Source: Geodermatophilus nigrescens (GTDB taxonomy: Bacteria; Actinomycetota; Actinomycetes; Mycobacteriales; Geodermatophilaceae). From it: a DNA stretch of 64,000 bases. The position numbers were made by a program, and so were the translations under genes. Below the pieces are notes generated by a model. It worked only from the letters and a program-made list of their open reading frames with translations. It was not told where the DNA came from and did not search any database. Below, piece after piece: positions 40,299-48,713 of this stretch (position 1 is its first letter; every line of letters begins with the position of its first letter). Location of the stretch: assembly GCF_900129495.1 (NCBI RefSeq), contig NZ_FQVX01000003.1, forward strand, positions 124,001 through 188,000. Direction: 5' to 3'.

Positions 40299-41462
40299 GT
40301 GACCGACCTCGACCGGCTGCTCGCCTTCGCCGCCCGCTCCGCCCTGCCCGGCGGGGGCTTCGGCTACCTCGGCGCCGACGGGCAGGTGCTCCCGCGCCCG
40401 CAGGAGACCTGGATCGTCGCCCGGATGACGCACGTCTTCGGCCTGGCGCACCTGCTGGGCCGGCCCGGCGCGGAGGCGCTGGCCGCGTCCGGGGTGGCGG
40501 CGCTGCGCGGCGGGCCGCTGCACGACGCGGAGCACGGCGGATGGCGGGCCGCGGAGGACGACGGCACGAAGTCGGCCTACGTGCACGCCTTCGCCGTCCT
40601 GGCCGGGGCGACGGCGACGACGGCGGGCATCGCGGGCGGGCGGGCGCTGCTCGACGAGGCGCTCGAGGTGTGGGACCGGCGGTTCTGGGACGACGCCGAG
40701 GGCCTCGCCGCCGAGGAGTGGACGCCGGACTGGTCGCGGCTGTCGGACTACCGGGGCGCCAACGCCAACATGCACGGCGTCGAGGCCACGCTCGCCGCCG
40801 CCGACGCCCTCGGCGGCGACGACGCCGTCCGGCTGCGGCGGCGGGCCCTGCGCAGCGTCGAGCGGGTGGTGCACGGCTGGGCGCGCGAGCGCGACTGGCG
40901 GCTGCCCGAGCACTTCACCGCCGGCTGGGAGCCGCTGCCCGAGCACAACCGCGACCGCCCGGCCGACCCCTTCCGCCCCTACGGCGTGACGGTCGGGCAC
41001 CAGTTCGAGTGGGCGCGCCTGGCCCTGCACCTGCGCGCGGCGCTGGGGGAGGGGGCGCCGCCGTGGCTGCTCGACGACGCCGTCGCCCTGTTCGGCGCGG
41101 CCGCCGGCCGGGGGTGGGCGGCCGACGGTGCCCCCGGGTTCCCGTACACGCTCGGCTGGGACGACCGCCCCGTCGTGCCGGCGCGCATGCACTGGGTGCT
41201 GTGCGAGGCGGTCGCGGCGGCCGGGGTGCTCGGCGCGGTGACCGGCGAGGAGAGCTTCGGCGACCTCGCGCGCACCTGGCGGGCGCACGGCGAGGAGCGC
41301 TTCGCCGACCCGGCCACCGGCAGCTGGCACCACGAGCTGACGCCGTCCGGCGAGGTCGCCAGCGGCACCTGGGCCGGGCAGCCCGACGCCTACCACCTGG
41401 CCCAGATGCTGCTGCTCGACGGCCGGCCGGTGCGGGGGAGCGTGGCCGCCGCGCTGCGCTGA
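40299..41462 (+). CDS. AGE-family sugar epimerase/isomerase
   Basis: 387 residues from GTG 40299. The (alpha/alpha)6-barrel AGE family is shown by GGGFGYLGADGQVLPRPQET, then YRGANANMHGVEATLAAADA, EHFTAGWEPLPEHNRDRP, VTVGHQFEWARLALHL and the C-terminal SWHHELTPSGE. The spaced His residues are the family's catalytic set. Members isomerise mannose, sulfoquinovose or N-acylglucosamine, or epimerise cellobiose. MHGVEA and HQFEWARL resemble the YihS/mannose isomerase branch. No sugar-uptake genes adjoin it. Confidence 0.87.
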   Translation: MTDLDRLLAFAARSALPGGGFGYLGADGQVLPRPQETWIVARMTHVFGLAHLLGRPGAEALAASGVAALRGGPLHDAEHGGWRAAEDDGTKSAYVHAFAVLAGATATTAGIAGGRALLDEALEVWDRRFWDDAEGLAAEEWTPDWSRLSDYRGANANMHGVEATLAAADALGGDDAVRLRRRALRSVERVVHGWARERDWRLPEHFTAGWEPLPEHNRDRPADPFRPYGVTVGHQFEWARLALHLRAALGEGAPPWLLDDAVALFGAAAGRGWAADGAPGFPYTLGWDDRPVVPARMHWVLCEAVAAAGVLGAVTGEESFGDLARTWRAHGEERFADPATGSWHHELTPSGEVASGTWAGQPDAYHLAQMLLLDGRPVRGSVAAALR

Positions 41463-41542
41463 CCTGCGTGTGTCCGCTCCGGCGGGGCGGGGTAGGGGCT
41501 CGAGGACCCCAACGACATCCCCGAGCAGCGAGGAGCGTTCCC

Positions 41543-42010
41543 GTGGCCAGCGTGCAGGAATCCGTCGACGTCGACGTCCCCATCCGCGTCGCCTACGACC
41601 AGTGGACCCAGTTCGAGTCGTTCCCCCATTTCATGGGCGGCGTCGAGCGCATCACGCAGATCGACGACACGCACACCCACTGGATCACCGACATCGACGG
41701 TGTGAAGCGCGAGTTCGACGCGGAGATCACCGAGCAGCACCCCGAGGAGCGGGTGGCCTGGACGAGCACCTCCGGCGACGCCAAGCACGCCGGCGTGGTG
41801 ACGTTCCACCGCCTCGACGACACGAAGACCCGGGTCATGATCCAGATCGACTGGGAGCCCACGGGCATCGTCGAGAAGGCCGGCGCGGCGCTGGGCTTCG
41901 ACGACCGCCAGGTCAAGGCCGACGCCAAGCGCTTCAAGGAGTTCATCGAGAGCCGCGGCACCGAGACCGGCGCCTGGCGCGGCGACGTCTCCCGGCCCGA
42001 CCAGGCCTGA
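41543..42010 (+). CDS. SRPBCC-family polyketide cyclase-like protein
   Basis: 155 residues from GTG 41543, with AGGAG eight bases upstream. Coenzyme Q-binding/START-like fold: ESVDVDVPIRVAYDQWTQFE, then FPHFMGGVERITQIDD, AEITEQHPEERVAWTSTSGD and a C-terminal long helix with VKADAKRFKEFIESRG. No catalytic residues are known for this group. Ends at a very strong hairpin. Confidence 0.85.
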   Translation: MASVQESVDVDVPIRVAYDQWTQFESFPHFMGGVERITQIDDTHTHWITDIDGVKREFDAEITEQHPEERVAWTSTSGDAKHAGVVTFHRLDDTKTRVMIQIDWEPTGIVEKAGAALGFDDRQVKADAKRFKEFIESRGTETGAWRGDVSRPDQA

Positions 42011-42018
42011 CGGCAGCG

Positions 42019-42064
42019 ACGACAGCGGCGCCCGTCCCCCGCGGGGGACGGGCGCCGCTGTCGT
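42019..42064. terminator. 22-bp perfect hairpin between convergent genes
   Basis: ACGACAGCGGCGCCCGTCCC (42019-42038) continues to 42040 and pairs perfectly with 42043-42064. The central two bases cannot themselves form a loop, so the tip pairs must open. Terminator for both the SRPBCC gene and ptsH. Confidence 0.88.
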
Positions 42065-42072
42065 GCGCGGGG

Positions 42073-42333
42073 CTACTCGGCGTCGAGGTCGGCGGCCACC
42101 AGGCCGGCGATCCGCTCGACGACGGCGGCGTCGTCGCTGGTGACGGTGACCTCCGCGCCCTTCTGGGCGCCGAGCGTCATGATCATCAGCGGCGACCCGG
42201 CGTCGACCGGCGCGCCGCCGGGCGTGGCCAGGGTGACCGGGACGCCTGCCTTGCCCACGGCCTCGGCGATGAGCGCGGCCGGGCGGGCGTGCAGGCCGAC
42301 CCGGGAGCCGACGGTGACGGTCTGACTGGGCAT
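42073..42333 (-). CDS. ptsH: Phosphocarrier protein HPr
   Basis: 86 residues. Active-site His15 in VGLHARPAA accepts phosphate from EI and gives it to FruA. Ser47 in DAGSPLMIMTLGA corresponds to the regulatory serine, but the preceding and following residues differ from the Gram-positive HPr-kinase context, so kinase control is doubtful. It is the last gene of the fructose PTS run on the minus strand, 67 bp after fruA. Confidence 0.95.
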   Translation of the reverse strand: MPSQTVTVGSRVGLHARPAALIAEAVGKAGVPVTLATPGGAPVDAGSPLMIMTLGAQKGAEVTVTSDDAAVVERIAGLVAADLDAE

Positions 42334-42400
42334 GCGTCGTCCTCGCTTCTCAGGAACGGTGCTTCTCAGGAACGGTCGTGGTGGGGTCGAGCCTGCCGTG

Positions 42401-44554
42401 TCACACGCGGGCCGGCGCGCCGGGGGCCGGCGCGGACGCGCCGGCGGTGTGCGCGTGGGCCAGGTCGACGGCGTCCTCGGGGACGTCCGTGCCCGTCTTC
42501 CTCCCGCCGATGCTCTTGGCGACGGTGACCGCCAGGGCGCCGACGACGGTGCCGACGACCAGCGCGACCAGGAACATCAGCACCCCGTTCATCGCGAAGA
42601 ACACGAAGATCCCGCCGTGCGGGGCCCGCAGCTCCACGCCGCTGGCCGCCACGATCGCGCCGGTGGTGGCGCCGCCGAGCATCATCGACGGGATGACCCG
42701 CAGCGGGTCGGCCGCGGCGAACGGGATGGCGCCCTCGGAGATGAACGACAGGCCCAGCAGCCAGGCGGCCTTGCCGTTGTCGCGCTCGGCCGGCGTGTAG
42801 AGCTTGGGCCGGACCAGCGTGCTCAACGCCATCGCCAGCGGCGGGACCATGCCGGCGGCCATGACCGTGGCCATGATGACCAGCGGGGCGCCGCTGCCGG
42901 CGGCGAGGCCGGTGGTGGCGAAGACGTAGGCCGCCTTGTTCACCGGGCCGCCGAGGTCGAAGCACATCATCAGGCCGAGGATGATCCCGAGCAGGACCGC
43001 CGAGGTGCCGGTCAGGCCGTTGAGCCAGTTGCCGAGGCCCTCGAGCGCCGCGGCCAGCGGGCGGCCGAGCAGGACGGCCATGATGCCGCTGGAGATCAGC
43101 GTGGCCAGCAGCGGGATGATCACGACCGGCTGCAGGCCGCGGACGCCGGTGGGCAGCTTCCAGGAGGCGATCCAGCGGGCCGCGAAGCCCGCGATGATGC
43201 CGCCGACCAGGCCGCCGATGAAGCCCGCGCCCACGCTCACCGAGACGGCGCCGACGACGAAGCCGGGCACGATGCCGGGGCGGTCGGCGATGGCGAAGGC
43301 GATGTAGCCGGCCAGCGCCGGGACCAGGAAGCCGAACGCCGCCTGGCCGAGCACGGTGCAGACCGCGCCGAGGTAGCCGAGGAAGCCGTCGTTGAGGCCC
43401 TCGACGCCGGAGGCGGTGGGCAGGTCGAAGAACGAGTTGTTCAGCACCCAGCTCAGCGCGTAGCTGGAGCCCTCGACGTCGGGGTTCGGGTTGACGATCT
43501 GGTAGCCGCCGAAGAGGAAGCCCAGCGCGATCAGCAGGCCGCCGGCCGCGACGAACGGGATCATGTAGCTGACGCCGGTGAGCAGCCAGCGGCGGATCTC
43601 CGACGCGGTGCCCGGGCGCGCGGCCGGCGCGGCGGCCTCACCGGAGCCGGCGCCCGAGCCGGCACCCGGGACGCGGCGGGCGTTCGGGTCGTCGGCGGCG
43701 GCCAGCGCCTCGCGGATCATCCCGTCGGGGTCGTTGATGGCCCGCTTGGTGCCGGCCTGCACGACCGGCTTGCCCGCGAACCGGTCGCGGTCGCGCACGC
43801 CGACGTCGACGGCGAAGACGACGGCCTCGGCGTCACGGACGACCGCCGGGTCCAGCGGGGTGGCGCCGGAGGAGCCCTGGGTCTCGACGACGAGGTCGAC
43901 ACCGGCGGCCTGCGCGGCGGCGGTGAGCTTGTCGGCGGCCATGTAGGTGTGCGCGATGCCCGTCGGGCACGCGGTCACGGCGACCAGGCGGCGGCGGGCG
44001 GGGCTCTTCTCCGTGGACACCGGTGCCGCGGCGGCCGGGGTGGCGGCCGGGGTGGTGGCCGGTGCCGGGGTGCTCGTGGCGGCCGTGGCGCCCGTGGCCG
44101 GGCTGGGGGAGACGACCTCCTCGACCAGCGCGACGACGTCGGCCGGCGAGGCGGCGGCACGCAGCGCGGCCACGAAGTCGGGCCGCACCAGCGCGCGGGC
44201 CAGCGCGGACAGCAGCGTCAGGTGGTCGGCGTCGCCGGCCGCCGGGGCGGCGATGAGGAAGACCAGGTCGGCCGGGCCGTCGGCGGCCCCGAAGTCCACC
44301 TTCGGGTCGAGCCGCGCGAAGGCCAGCGAGGCCTGCGTGACCGCCGCCGAGCGGCAGTGCGGGATGGCGATGCCGCCGGGCAGGCCGGTGGCCGCCTGCG
44401 CCTCGCGGGCGAGGGCGTCACCGGCGAGCGCCTCGGCGCCCGTGGCGCGGCCGGCGTCGGCGACCAGGCCGGCGAGGCGGCGGACGACCGCGGCCTTCTC
44501 GGAGCCGAGATCGGCGTCGAGGACGACCAGCTCTGGGGTGATCAGTGCTGACAT
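42401..44554 (-). CDS. fruA: PTS fructose-specific EIIABC
   Basis: 717 residues, domain order A-B-C. EIIA has phospho-His66 in GIAIPHCRS. A Thr/Pro/Ala linker (about 150-180) precedes EIIB with phospho-Cys196 in AVTACPTGIAHTYMAADKL. EIIC, about 325-690, is the membrane transporter with GGxxAG-type loops (MIPFVAAGGLLIALGFLFGG and GFIGGLVGGIIAGF). It imports fructose as fructose-1-phosphate using phosphate from HPr. fruK lies 18 bp upstream on the same strand. Confidence 0.96.
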   Translation of the reverse strand: MSALITPELVVLDADLGSEKAAVVRRLAGLVADAGRATGAEALAGDALAREAQAATGLPGGIAIPHCRSAAVTQASLAFARLDPKVDFGAADGPADLVFLIAAPAAGDADHLTLLSALARALVRPDFVAALRAAASPADVVALVEEVVSPSPATGATAATSTPAPATTPAATPAAAAPVSTEKSPARRRLVAVTACPTGIAHTYMAADKLTAAAQAAGVDLVVETQGSSGATPLDPAVVRDAEAVVFAVDVGVRDRDRFAGKPVVQAGTKRAINDPDGMIREALAAADDPNARRVPGAGSGAGSGEAAAPAARPGTASEIRRWLLTGVSYMIPFVAAGGLLIALGFLFGGYQIVNPNPDVEGSSYALSWVLNNSFFDLPTASGVEGLNDGFLGYLGAVCTVLGQAAFGFLVPALAGYIAFAIADRPGIVPGFVVGAVSVSVGAGFIGGLVGGIIAGFAARWIASWKLPTGVRGLQPVVIIPLLATLISSGIMAVLLGRPLAAALEGLGNWLNGLTGTSAVLLGIILGLMMCFDLGGPVNKAAYVFATTGLAAGSGAPLVIMATVMAAGMVPPLAMALSTLVRPKLYTPAERDNGKAAWLLGLSFISEGAIPFAAADPLRVIPSMMLGGATTGAIVAASGVELRAPHGGIFVFFAMNGVLMFLVALVVGTVVGALAVTVAKSIGGRKTGTDVPEDAVDLAHAHTAGASAPAPGAPARV

Positions 44555-44572
44555 GACGGACCTTCCGGGGCG

Positions 44573-45598
44573 TCAGGGGACGTCGCGGCCGGCGGCCGGG
44601 ACGGGTTCGGGGGAGCCGGGCACCCCGGGCAGGCCGGGGGTGACCGCGACGGCGGCCGGGTCGACCCGGTCCGGCGTCGGGACTGCGGAGCCGGGCAGCG
44701 CCGCGGCCGCCGAGCCGGTGGCCACGGCGCGCCGCAGCCGGTCGGCGGCGGGCGCGCCGGCGAGGTCGGCGAGCAGGTGGCCGGCCAGGCTGGAGTCGCC
44801 GGCGCCGACGGTGCTGCGGACGGCGATCTGCGGCGCGCGGGCCGACCAGACCTCGCCGGCCGCGGTGGACAGGACGGCGCCGTCGCCGCCCAGGGTCAGC
44901 AGCACCTCGGCGACGCCGCCGTCGTGCAGCCGCGCGACCGCGGCCGACAGCGCCGCCGGGTCGGCCAGCAGCTCGGCCTCGCTCGTGCCGGTGACCTGCG
45001 CGAGCTCCTCGGCGTTGGGCTTGAGCAGGTCGGGAGCGGCGTCCGGGCCCGCGGCGAGCAGGGCGCGCAGCGGCGCCTCGGAGGTGTCGACGGCGACCCG
45101 GGCGCCGGTGCCGCGGACGGCGCGGACCAGGTCGGCGTACCAGTCCTCGGGCGTGCCCGGGGGCAGCGAGCCGGACAGCACCACCCAGGCGGCGCCCTCG
45201 GCGGCGGCGACCAGCGCGCCGGTGAGCGCGGCGCGCACCGCGGCGTCCAGCGTGGTTCCCGGCTCGTTGAGCTTGGTGGTCGTCCCGTCGGGCTCGGTGA
45301 GCGAGTAGTTGGTGCGCACCGGCGCGCCGGTGGGGACGGTGACCAGCGGCAGCGCCAGCGCCGACAGCGCGGCGACCAGGGGGTCCCCGGCGTCGGCCGG
45401 CACGACGGCGACGACGTCGGCCCCGGCCGCGGCGAGCGCGCGGGCCACGTTGACGCCCTTGCCGCCGGGCTCGGTGACGCTGGCGCCGAGCCGCGCGACC
45501 TCGCCGCGGGCCAGCGCGCCGGGCAGCGCCAGCGTGCGGTCGAGGCTGGGGTTGGCGGTGAGCGTGACGACCCGGCCCCGTCGCGGAGCGGCGCTCAC
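44573..45598 (-). CDS. fruK: 1-Phosphofructokinase
   Basis: 341 residues from GTG 45598, overlapping the fruR stop (GTGA). PfkB family: TLTANPSLDRTLALPG at the N-terminus, GGKGVNVARALAAAG, and the C-terminal STVGAGDSSLAGHLLA with the catalytic Asp. NAEEL in LLKPNAEELAQVTG is typical. It phosphorylates fructose-1-phosphate made by FruA to fructose-1,6-bisphosphate. Confidence 0.95.
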   Translation of the reverse strand: MSAAPRRGRVVTLTANPSLDRTLALPGALARGEVARLGASVTEPGGKGVNVARALAAAGADVVAVVPADAGDPLVAALSALALPLVTVPTGAPVRTNYSLTEPDGTTTKLNEPGTTLDAAVRAALTGALVAAAEGAAWVVLSGSLPPGTPEDWYADLVRAVRGTGARVAVDTSEAPLRALLAAGPDAAPDLLKPNAEELAQVTGTSEAELLADPAALSAAVARLHDGGVAEVLLTLGGDGAVLSTAAGEVWSARAPQIAVRSTVGAGDSSLAGHLLADLAGAPAADRLRRAVATGSAAAALPGSAVPTPDRVDPAAVAVTPGLPGVPGSPEPVPAAGRDVP

Positions 45599-46365
45599 GC
45601 GACCACGACCTCGACGCCGGCGTCTTCCAGCCGCTCGACGTCGGCCGGGTCGGCGCCGCCGTCGGTGACCACGACGTCGACGTCGTCGAGCGCGGCGAAG
45701 CGGACGAGGTGCTCGCGGCCGATCTTGCTGCTGTCGGCGAGCACCACCACGCGCTGGCCGGCGGCGACCATCGCCCGCTTGACCGAGGCCTCCGCCTCGT
45801 CGGGGGTGGTCAGGCCGTGGCCGGGGGTGATGCCGTTGGTGCCGAGGAAGGCGACGTCGGCGCGCAGGTCGGCGAGCGCGCGCACGGGGGACTCGCCGAC
45901 GGCGCACTGGGTCAGCCCGCGCACGCGGCCCCCGAGCACGTGCAGCGTGATCCCGGGGGCGGTGGCGAGGCGGGCGGCGATCGGCACCGAGTTGGTGGCG
46001 ACGAACAGGCCGCGGTCGCCCGGCAGCACCTCGGCCAGCGCGGCGGTGCTGCTGCCGCCGTCGAGCAGGACGCTGCCCCCTGCGGCGGGCAGCAGGTCGG
46101 CCGCGGCCGCCGCGATCTTGCGCTTGGCCTCCGCGTGGGTGGCGTTGCGCTCGACGAGCGCCGTCTCCACGAGGGTCAGCGCGCCGCTCGGCACCGCGCC
46201 CCCGTGCACCCGGCGCAGCACGCCGGCCCGCTCGAGGACGGCGAGGTCGCGGCGCACCGTCTCGGTGGTCACGCCGAACTGCTCGGCCACCGCGGTGACC
46301 GCGATGCGGCCCTGCTCGGTGACGAGCGTGGCGATCGCCTGCTGGCGCTCCTCGGCGTACACCAT
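45595..46365 (-). CDS. fruR: DeoR-family repressor of the fructose operon
   Basis: 256 residues, ATG start with GGAGGAGG upstream. Winged helix: RIAVTAVAEQFGVTTETVRR and RAGVLRRVHGGAV. Sensor domain: VLLDGGSSTAALAEVLPG, FVATNSVPIAARLA and AFLGTNGITPGHGL, which in the family bind a phosphosugar (fructose-1-phosphate in known FruR). First gene of fruR-fruK-fruA-ptsH and divergent from ptsI, so it can control both sides. Confidence 0.92.
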   Translation of the reverse strand: MVYAEERQQAIATLVTEQGRIAVTAVAEQFGVTTETVRRDLAVLERAGVLRRVHGGAVPSGALTLVETALVERNATHAEAKRKIAAAAADLLPAAGGSVLLDGGSSTAALAEVLPGDRGLFVATNSVPIAARLATAPGITLHVLGGRVRGLTQCAVGESPVRALADLRADVAFLGTNGITPGHGLTTPDEAEASVKRAMVAAGQRVVVLADSSKIGREHLVRFAALDDVDVVVTDGGADPADVERLEDAGVEVVVA

Positions 46366-46452
46366 CCACCTCCTCCGTCGGCCGGATCCCCGGTCTCGGT
46401 CGCCCGAACATGTGGTAACCGGCTTGTGTCTCTGTGGTTCTACGTTGGTTAC

Positions 46453-46466
46453 GTTGACAAGTCAAC
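46453..46466. promoter_or_regulatory. Candidate FruR operator
   Basis: GTTGAC-AA-GTCAAC is a perfect inverted repeat in the 169-bp fruR-ptsI divergent region, preceded by TACGTTGGTTACGTTG, where TACGTTG/TACGTTG repeats directly. It is 87 bp from fruR and 68 bp from ptsI. Binding by FruR is inferred from position. Confidence 0.55.
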
Positions 46467-46534
46467 AGGGATTCGTGAGTCTGGTCACCGACGGACGACG
46501 GCGTCCCCAGCTCATCCCCGACGTGGAGGTCCGC

Positions 46535-48229
46535 ATGTCCAGCACCACCACCAGCCGCGCCACCACCCCGCTGACCGGCACGCCCGTCGTCCCCGGGGTC
46601 GTCCTCGGCCCGGTCGTGCGCCCGGCCGGCGCGGTGCGCCTGCCCGACGCGGCGTCCGCGGAGACGCTGCCCGAGGCCGCGCGCGAGGAGGAGCGGGCGC
46701 GCTTCACCGCCGCCGCGGACGCGGTCGCCGGCCGGCTGGCGGCGCGGGCCGCGGCCGCCACCGGGATGACCGCGGAGGTGCTGTCGGCGACCGCGGGGCT
46801 GGCGCGTGACCGCGGCCTGCTGGGCGCCGTCGAGCAGCGGATCGCCACCGGGGTCCCGGCCGCGGTGGCCACCGTGCAGGCCGCCCAGCAGTTCGTCGAC
46901 GTCTTCACCTCACTGGGCGGCGTCATGGCCGAGCGGGTCACCGACGTGCGCGACGTGCGCGACCGCGTCGTCGCCGAGCTGACCGGTCAGGGCGAGCCCG
47001 GAGCGCCGGCCCCCGACACCCCGTCGGTCCTGCTCGCCGACGACCTCGCGCCCGCCGACACCGCGGGCCTCGACCCGGCACGCATCCTGGGCCTCGCCAC
47101 CCGGCTGGGCGGCACGACCAGCCACACCGCCATCATCGCCCGCCAGCTCAACCTGCCCCTGGTCGTCGCGGTCGAGGGCCTCGACGCCGTCCCCGAGGGC
47201 GCCACCGTGCTGCTCGACGCCGAGGAGGGCACGGTCACCGTCGACCCGGAGCCGTCGTCCGCCGGTGCCCAGGTGGAGGCCGCCCGCCGCGCCGCCGAGG
47301 CGCTGGCCGGCTACCGCGGCCCGGCCGCCACCCGCGACGGTGTCGCCGTCCCCGTCTACGCCAACGTGCAGGACGGCGCCGGCACGCGCGCGGCGATGGC
47401 CGCCCACGCCGAGGGGGTGGGCCTGTTCCGCACCGAGCTCGCGTTCCTCGGCCGCGCCGCCGAGCCGACCGTCGAGGAGCAGGCGGCCGGCTACGCCGAG
47501 GTGTTCGAGGCCGCCGCGGGCCGCCGCGTGGTGCTGCGCACCCTCGACGCCGGCTCGGACAAGCCGCTGGAGTTCGCGACGCCGCCGGAGGAGGCCAACC
47601 CCGCCCTCGGCGTGCGGGGCCTGCGGGTGGCCCGCCGCGACCCGGGGCTGCTCGACCGCCAGCTCGACGCCGTCGCCGAGGCCGCCCGCCGCACCGGCAG
47701 CACGCCGTGGGTGATGGCGCCGATGGTGGCCACCGTCGGGGAGGCCGTGGACTTCGCCGCGCGCGTGCGCGACCGCGGCCTGGTGCCCGGGATCATGGTC
47801 GAGGTGCCGTCGGTGGCGCTGCTGGCCGACCGGTTCCTGCAGCACGTCGACTTCCTGTCGATCGGCACCAACGACCTGTCGCAGTACGCGCTGGCCGCCG
47901 ACCGGCTCTCCGCCGACCTCGCCGACCTGACCGACCCCTGGCAGCCGGCGCTGCTCGCGCTGGTGGCGGCCACCGCGGCCGCGGGCCGCCGCGCGGGCAA
48001 GCCGGTCGGCGTCTGCGGTGAGGCGGCGGCCGACCCGCTGCTGGCCTGCGTGCTCGCCGGACTCGGCGTCACCTCGCTGTCGTGCGCCGCGCCGGCCGTG
48101 GCCGGGGTCGGTGCCCGGCTGGCCGCCGTCGACTCCGCGGCCTGCCGGGAGGCGGCCGACGCCGCGCTCGCCGCGGACGACCCGCGGGCCGCGCGCGCCG
48201 CGGCCCGCGCCGCGCTCACCCGGGGCTGA
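46535..48229 (+). CDS. ptsI: PTS enzyme I
   Basis: 564 residues from ATG 46535, with GGAGG upstream. Transfers phosphate from PEP to HPr. Phospho-His197 lies in LGGTTSHTAIIARQ. The PEP-binding C-terminal barrel has VGLFRTELAFLGR, MVEVPSVALLADRF, SIGTNDLSQYALAADR and the catalytic Cys in GVCGEAA. It is divergent from the fruRKA-ptsH run, so the complete fructose phosphorelay is encoded here. Confidence 0.96.
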   Translation: MSSTTTSRATTPLTGTPVVPGVVLGPVVRPAGAVRLPDAASAETLPEAAREEERARFTAAADAVAGRLAARAAAATGMTAEVLSATAGLARDRGLLGAVEQRIATGVPAAVATVQAAQQFVDVFTSLGGVMAERVTDVRDVRDRVVAELTGQGEPGAPAPDTPSVLLADDLAPADTAGLDPARILGLATRLGGTTSHTAIIARQLNLPLVVAVEGLDAVPEGATVLLDAEEGTVTVDPEPSSAGAQVEAARRAAEALAGYRGPAATRDGVAVPVYANVQDGAGTRAAMAAHAEGVGLFRTELAFLGRAAEPTVEEQAAGYAEVFEAAAGRRVVLRTLDAGSDKPLEFATPPEEANPALGVRGLRVARRDPGLLDRQLDAVAEAARRTGSTPWVMAPMVATVGEAVDFAARVRDRGLVPGIMVEVPSVALLADRFLQHVDFLSIGTNDLSQYALAADRLSADLADLTDPWQPALLALVAATAAAGRRAGKPVGVCGEAAADPLLACVLAGLGVTSLSCAAPAVAGVGARLAAVDSAACREAADAALAADDPRAARAAARAALTRG

Positions 48230-48279
48230 GCCGTCGGGCGGGTGGCCGGGAGGCCGCCCGCCCCACCCTCAGGGTGAAC

Positions 48280-48320
48280 GATCGTCGGAGATGTGACGAC
48301 GCTCCCTACGGATCGTCGGA
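48280..48320 (+). promoter_or_regulatory. Direct repeats upstream of a 50-aa gene
   Basis: GATCGTCGGA occurs at 48280-48289 and 48311-48320, 31 bp apart (close to three helical turns), each followed by a related ATGTG or ATGATGTGG. They lie 70 bp ahead of the small Arg-rich gene and after ptsI. Likely a regulator site; no -10 box was fixed. Confidence 0.45.
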
Positions 48321-48389
48321 ATGATGTGGCCCGTGCCTGCTTTACTACAGGTGCACCCCCACACCGGCACCGAAAGAGGAGACGACGAG

Positions 48390-48542
48390 ATGTCGATCAC
48401 GACCACCTGGCGGCAGCGTCGGCAGGCGGCTCGTACGCGGCGCGCGCTGGACCGTGCGCTCGCGCGCAGCAGCAGCCCGGCGATGCGCGACGAGCTGCTC
48501 ACGATGGCCAACAGCAGCGCGTTCCACACCCGCGACTTCTGA
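48390..48542 (+). CDS. Small Arg-rich protein, 50 residues
   Basis: ATG 48390 has GAGGAG upstream, in contrast to an in-frame earlier ATG at 48321. The sequence MSITTTWRQRRQAARTRRAL is a basic amphipathic helix, then a Met/Ala/Ser part ends SSAFHTRDF. No homology recognised. The strong ribosome site, the upstream direct repeats and the following hairpins support a real gene. Confidence 0.65.
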   Translation: MSITTTWRQRRQAARTRRALDRALARSSSPAMRDELLTMANSSAFHTRDF

Positions 48543-48548
48543 CGCGCG

Positions 48549-48605
48549 GCGTCCCCCGGAGGGACGCGATCCGCACGGCCCCGGTCTGCCCCGCAGCCCG
48601 GGGCC
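48549..48605 (+). terminator. Tandem hairpins after the 50-aa gene
   Basis: GCGTCCC / GGGACGC (48549-48567) and GGCCCCGG / CCGGGGCC (48577-48605). The remaining 108 bp to the diguanylate cyclase start show no further gene. Confidence 0.55.
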
Positions 48606-48713
48606 GACTGCTGTCCGGGGGCGCCCGGGCCGTCCTCTCGGGGACCTCCGGCCGGCCTCCCCCCTTCGGGTCGGCGGCTCAACCGGCCCGCGCGTCGTGC
48701 CGATGACCCGCCC

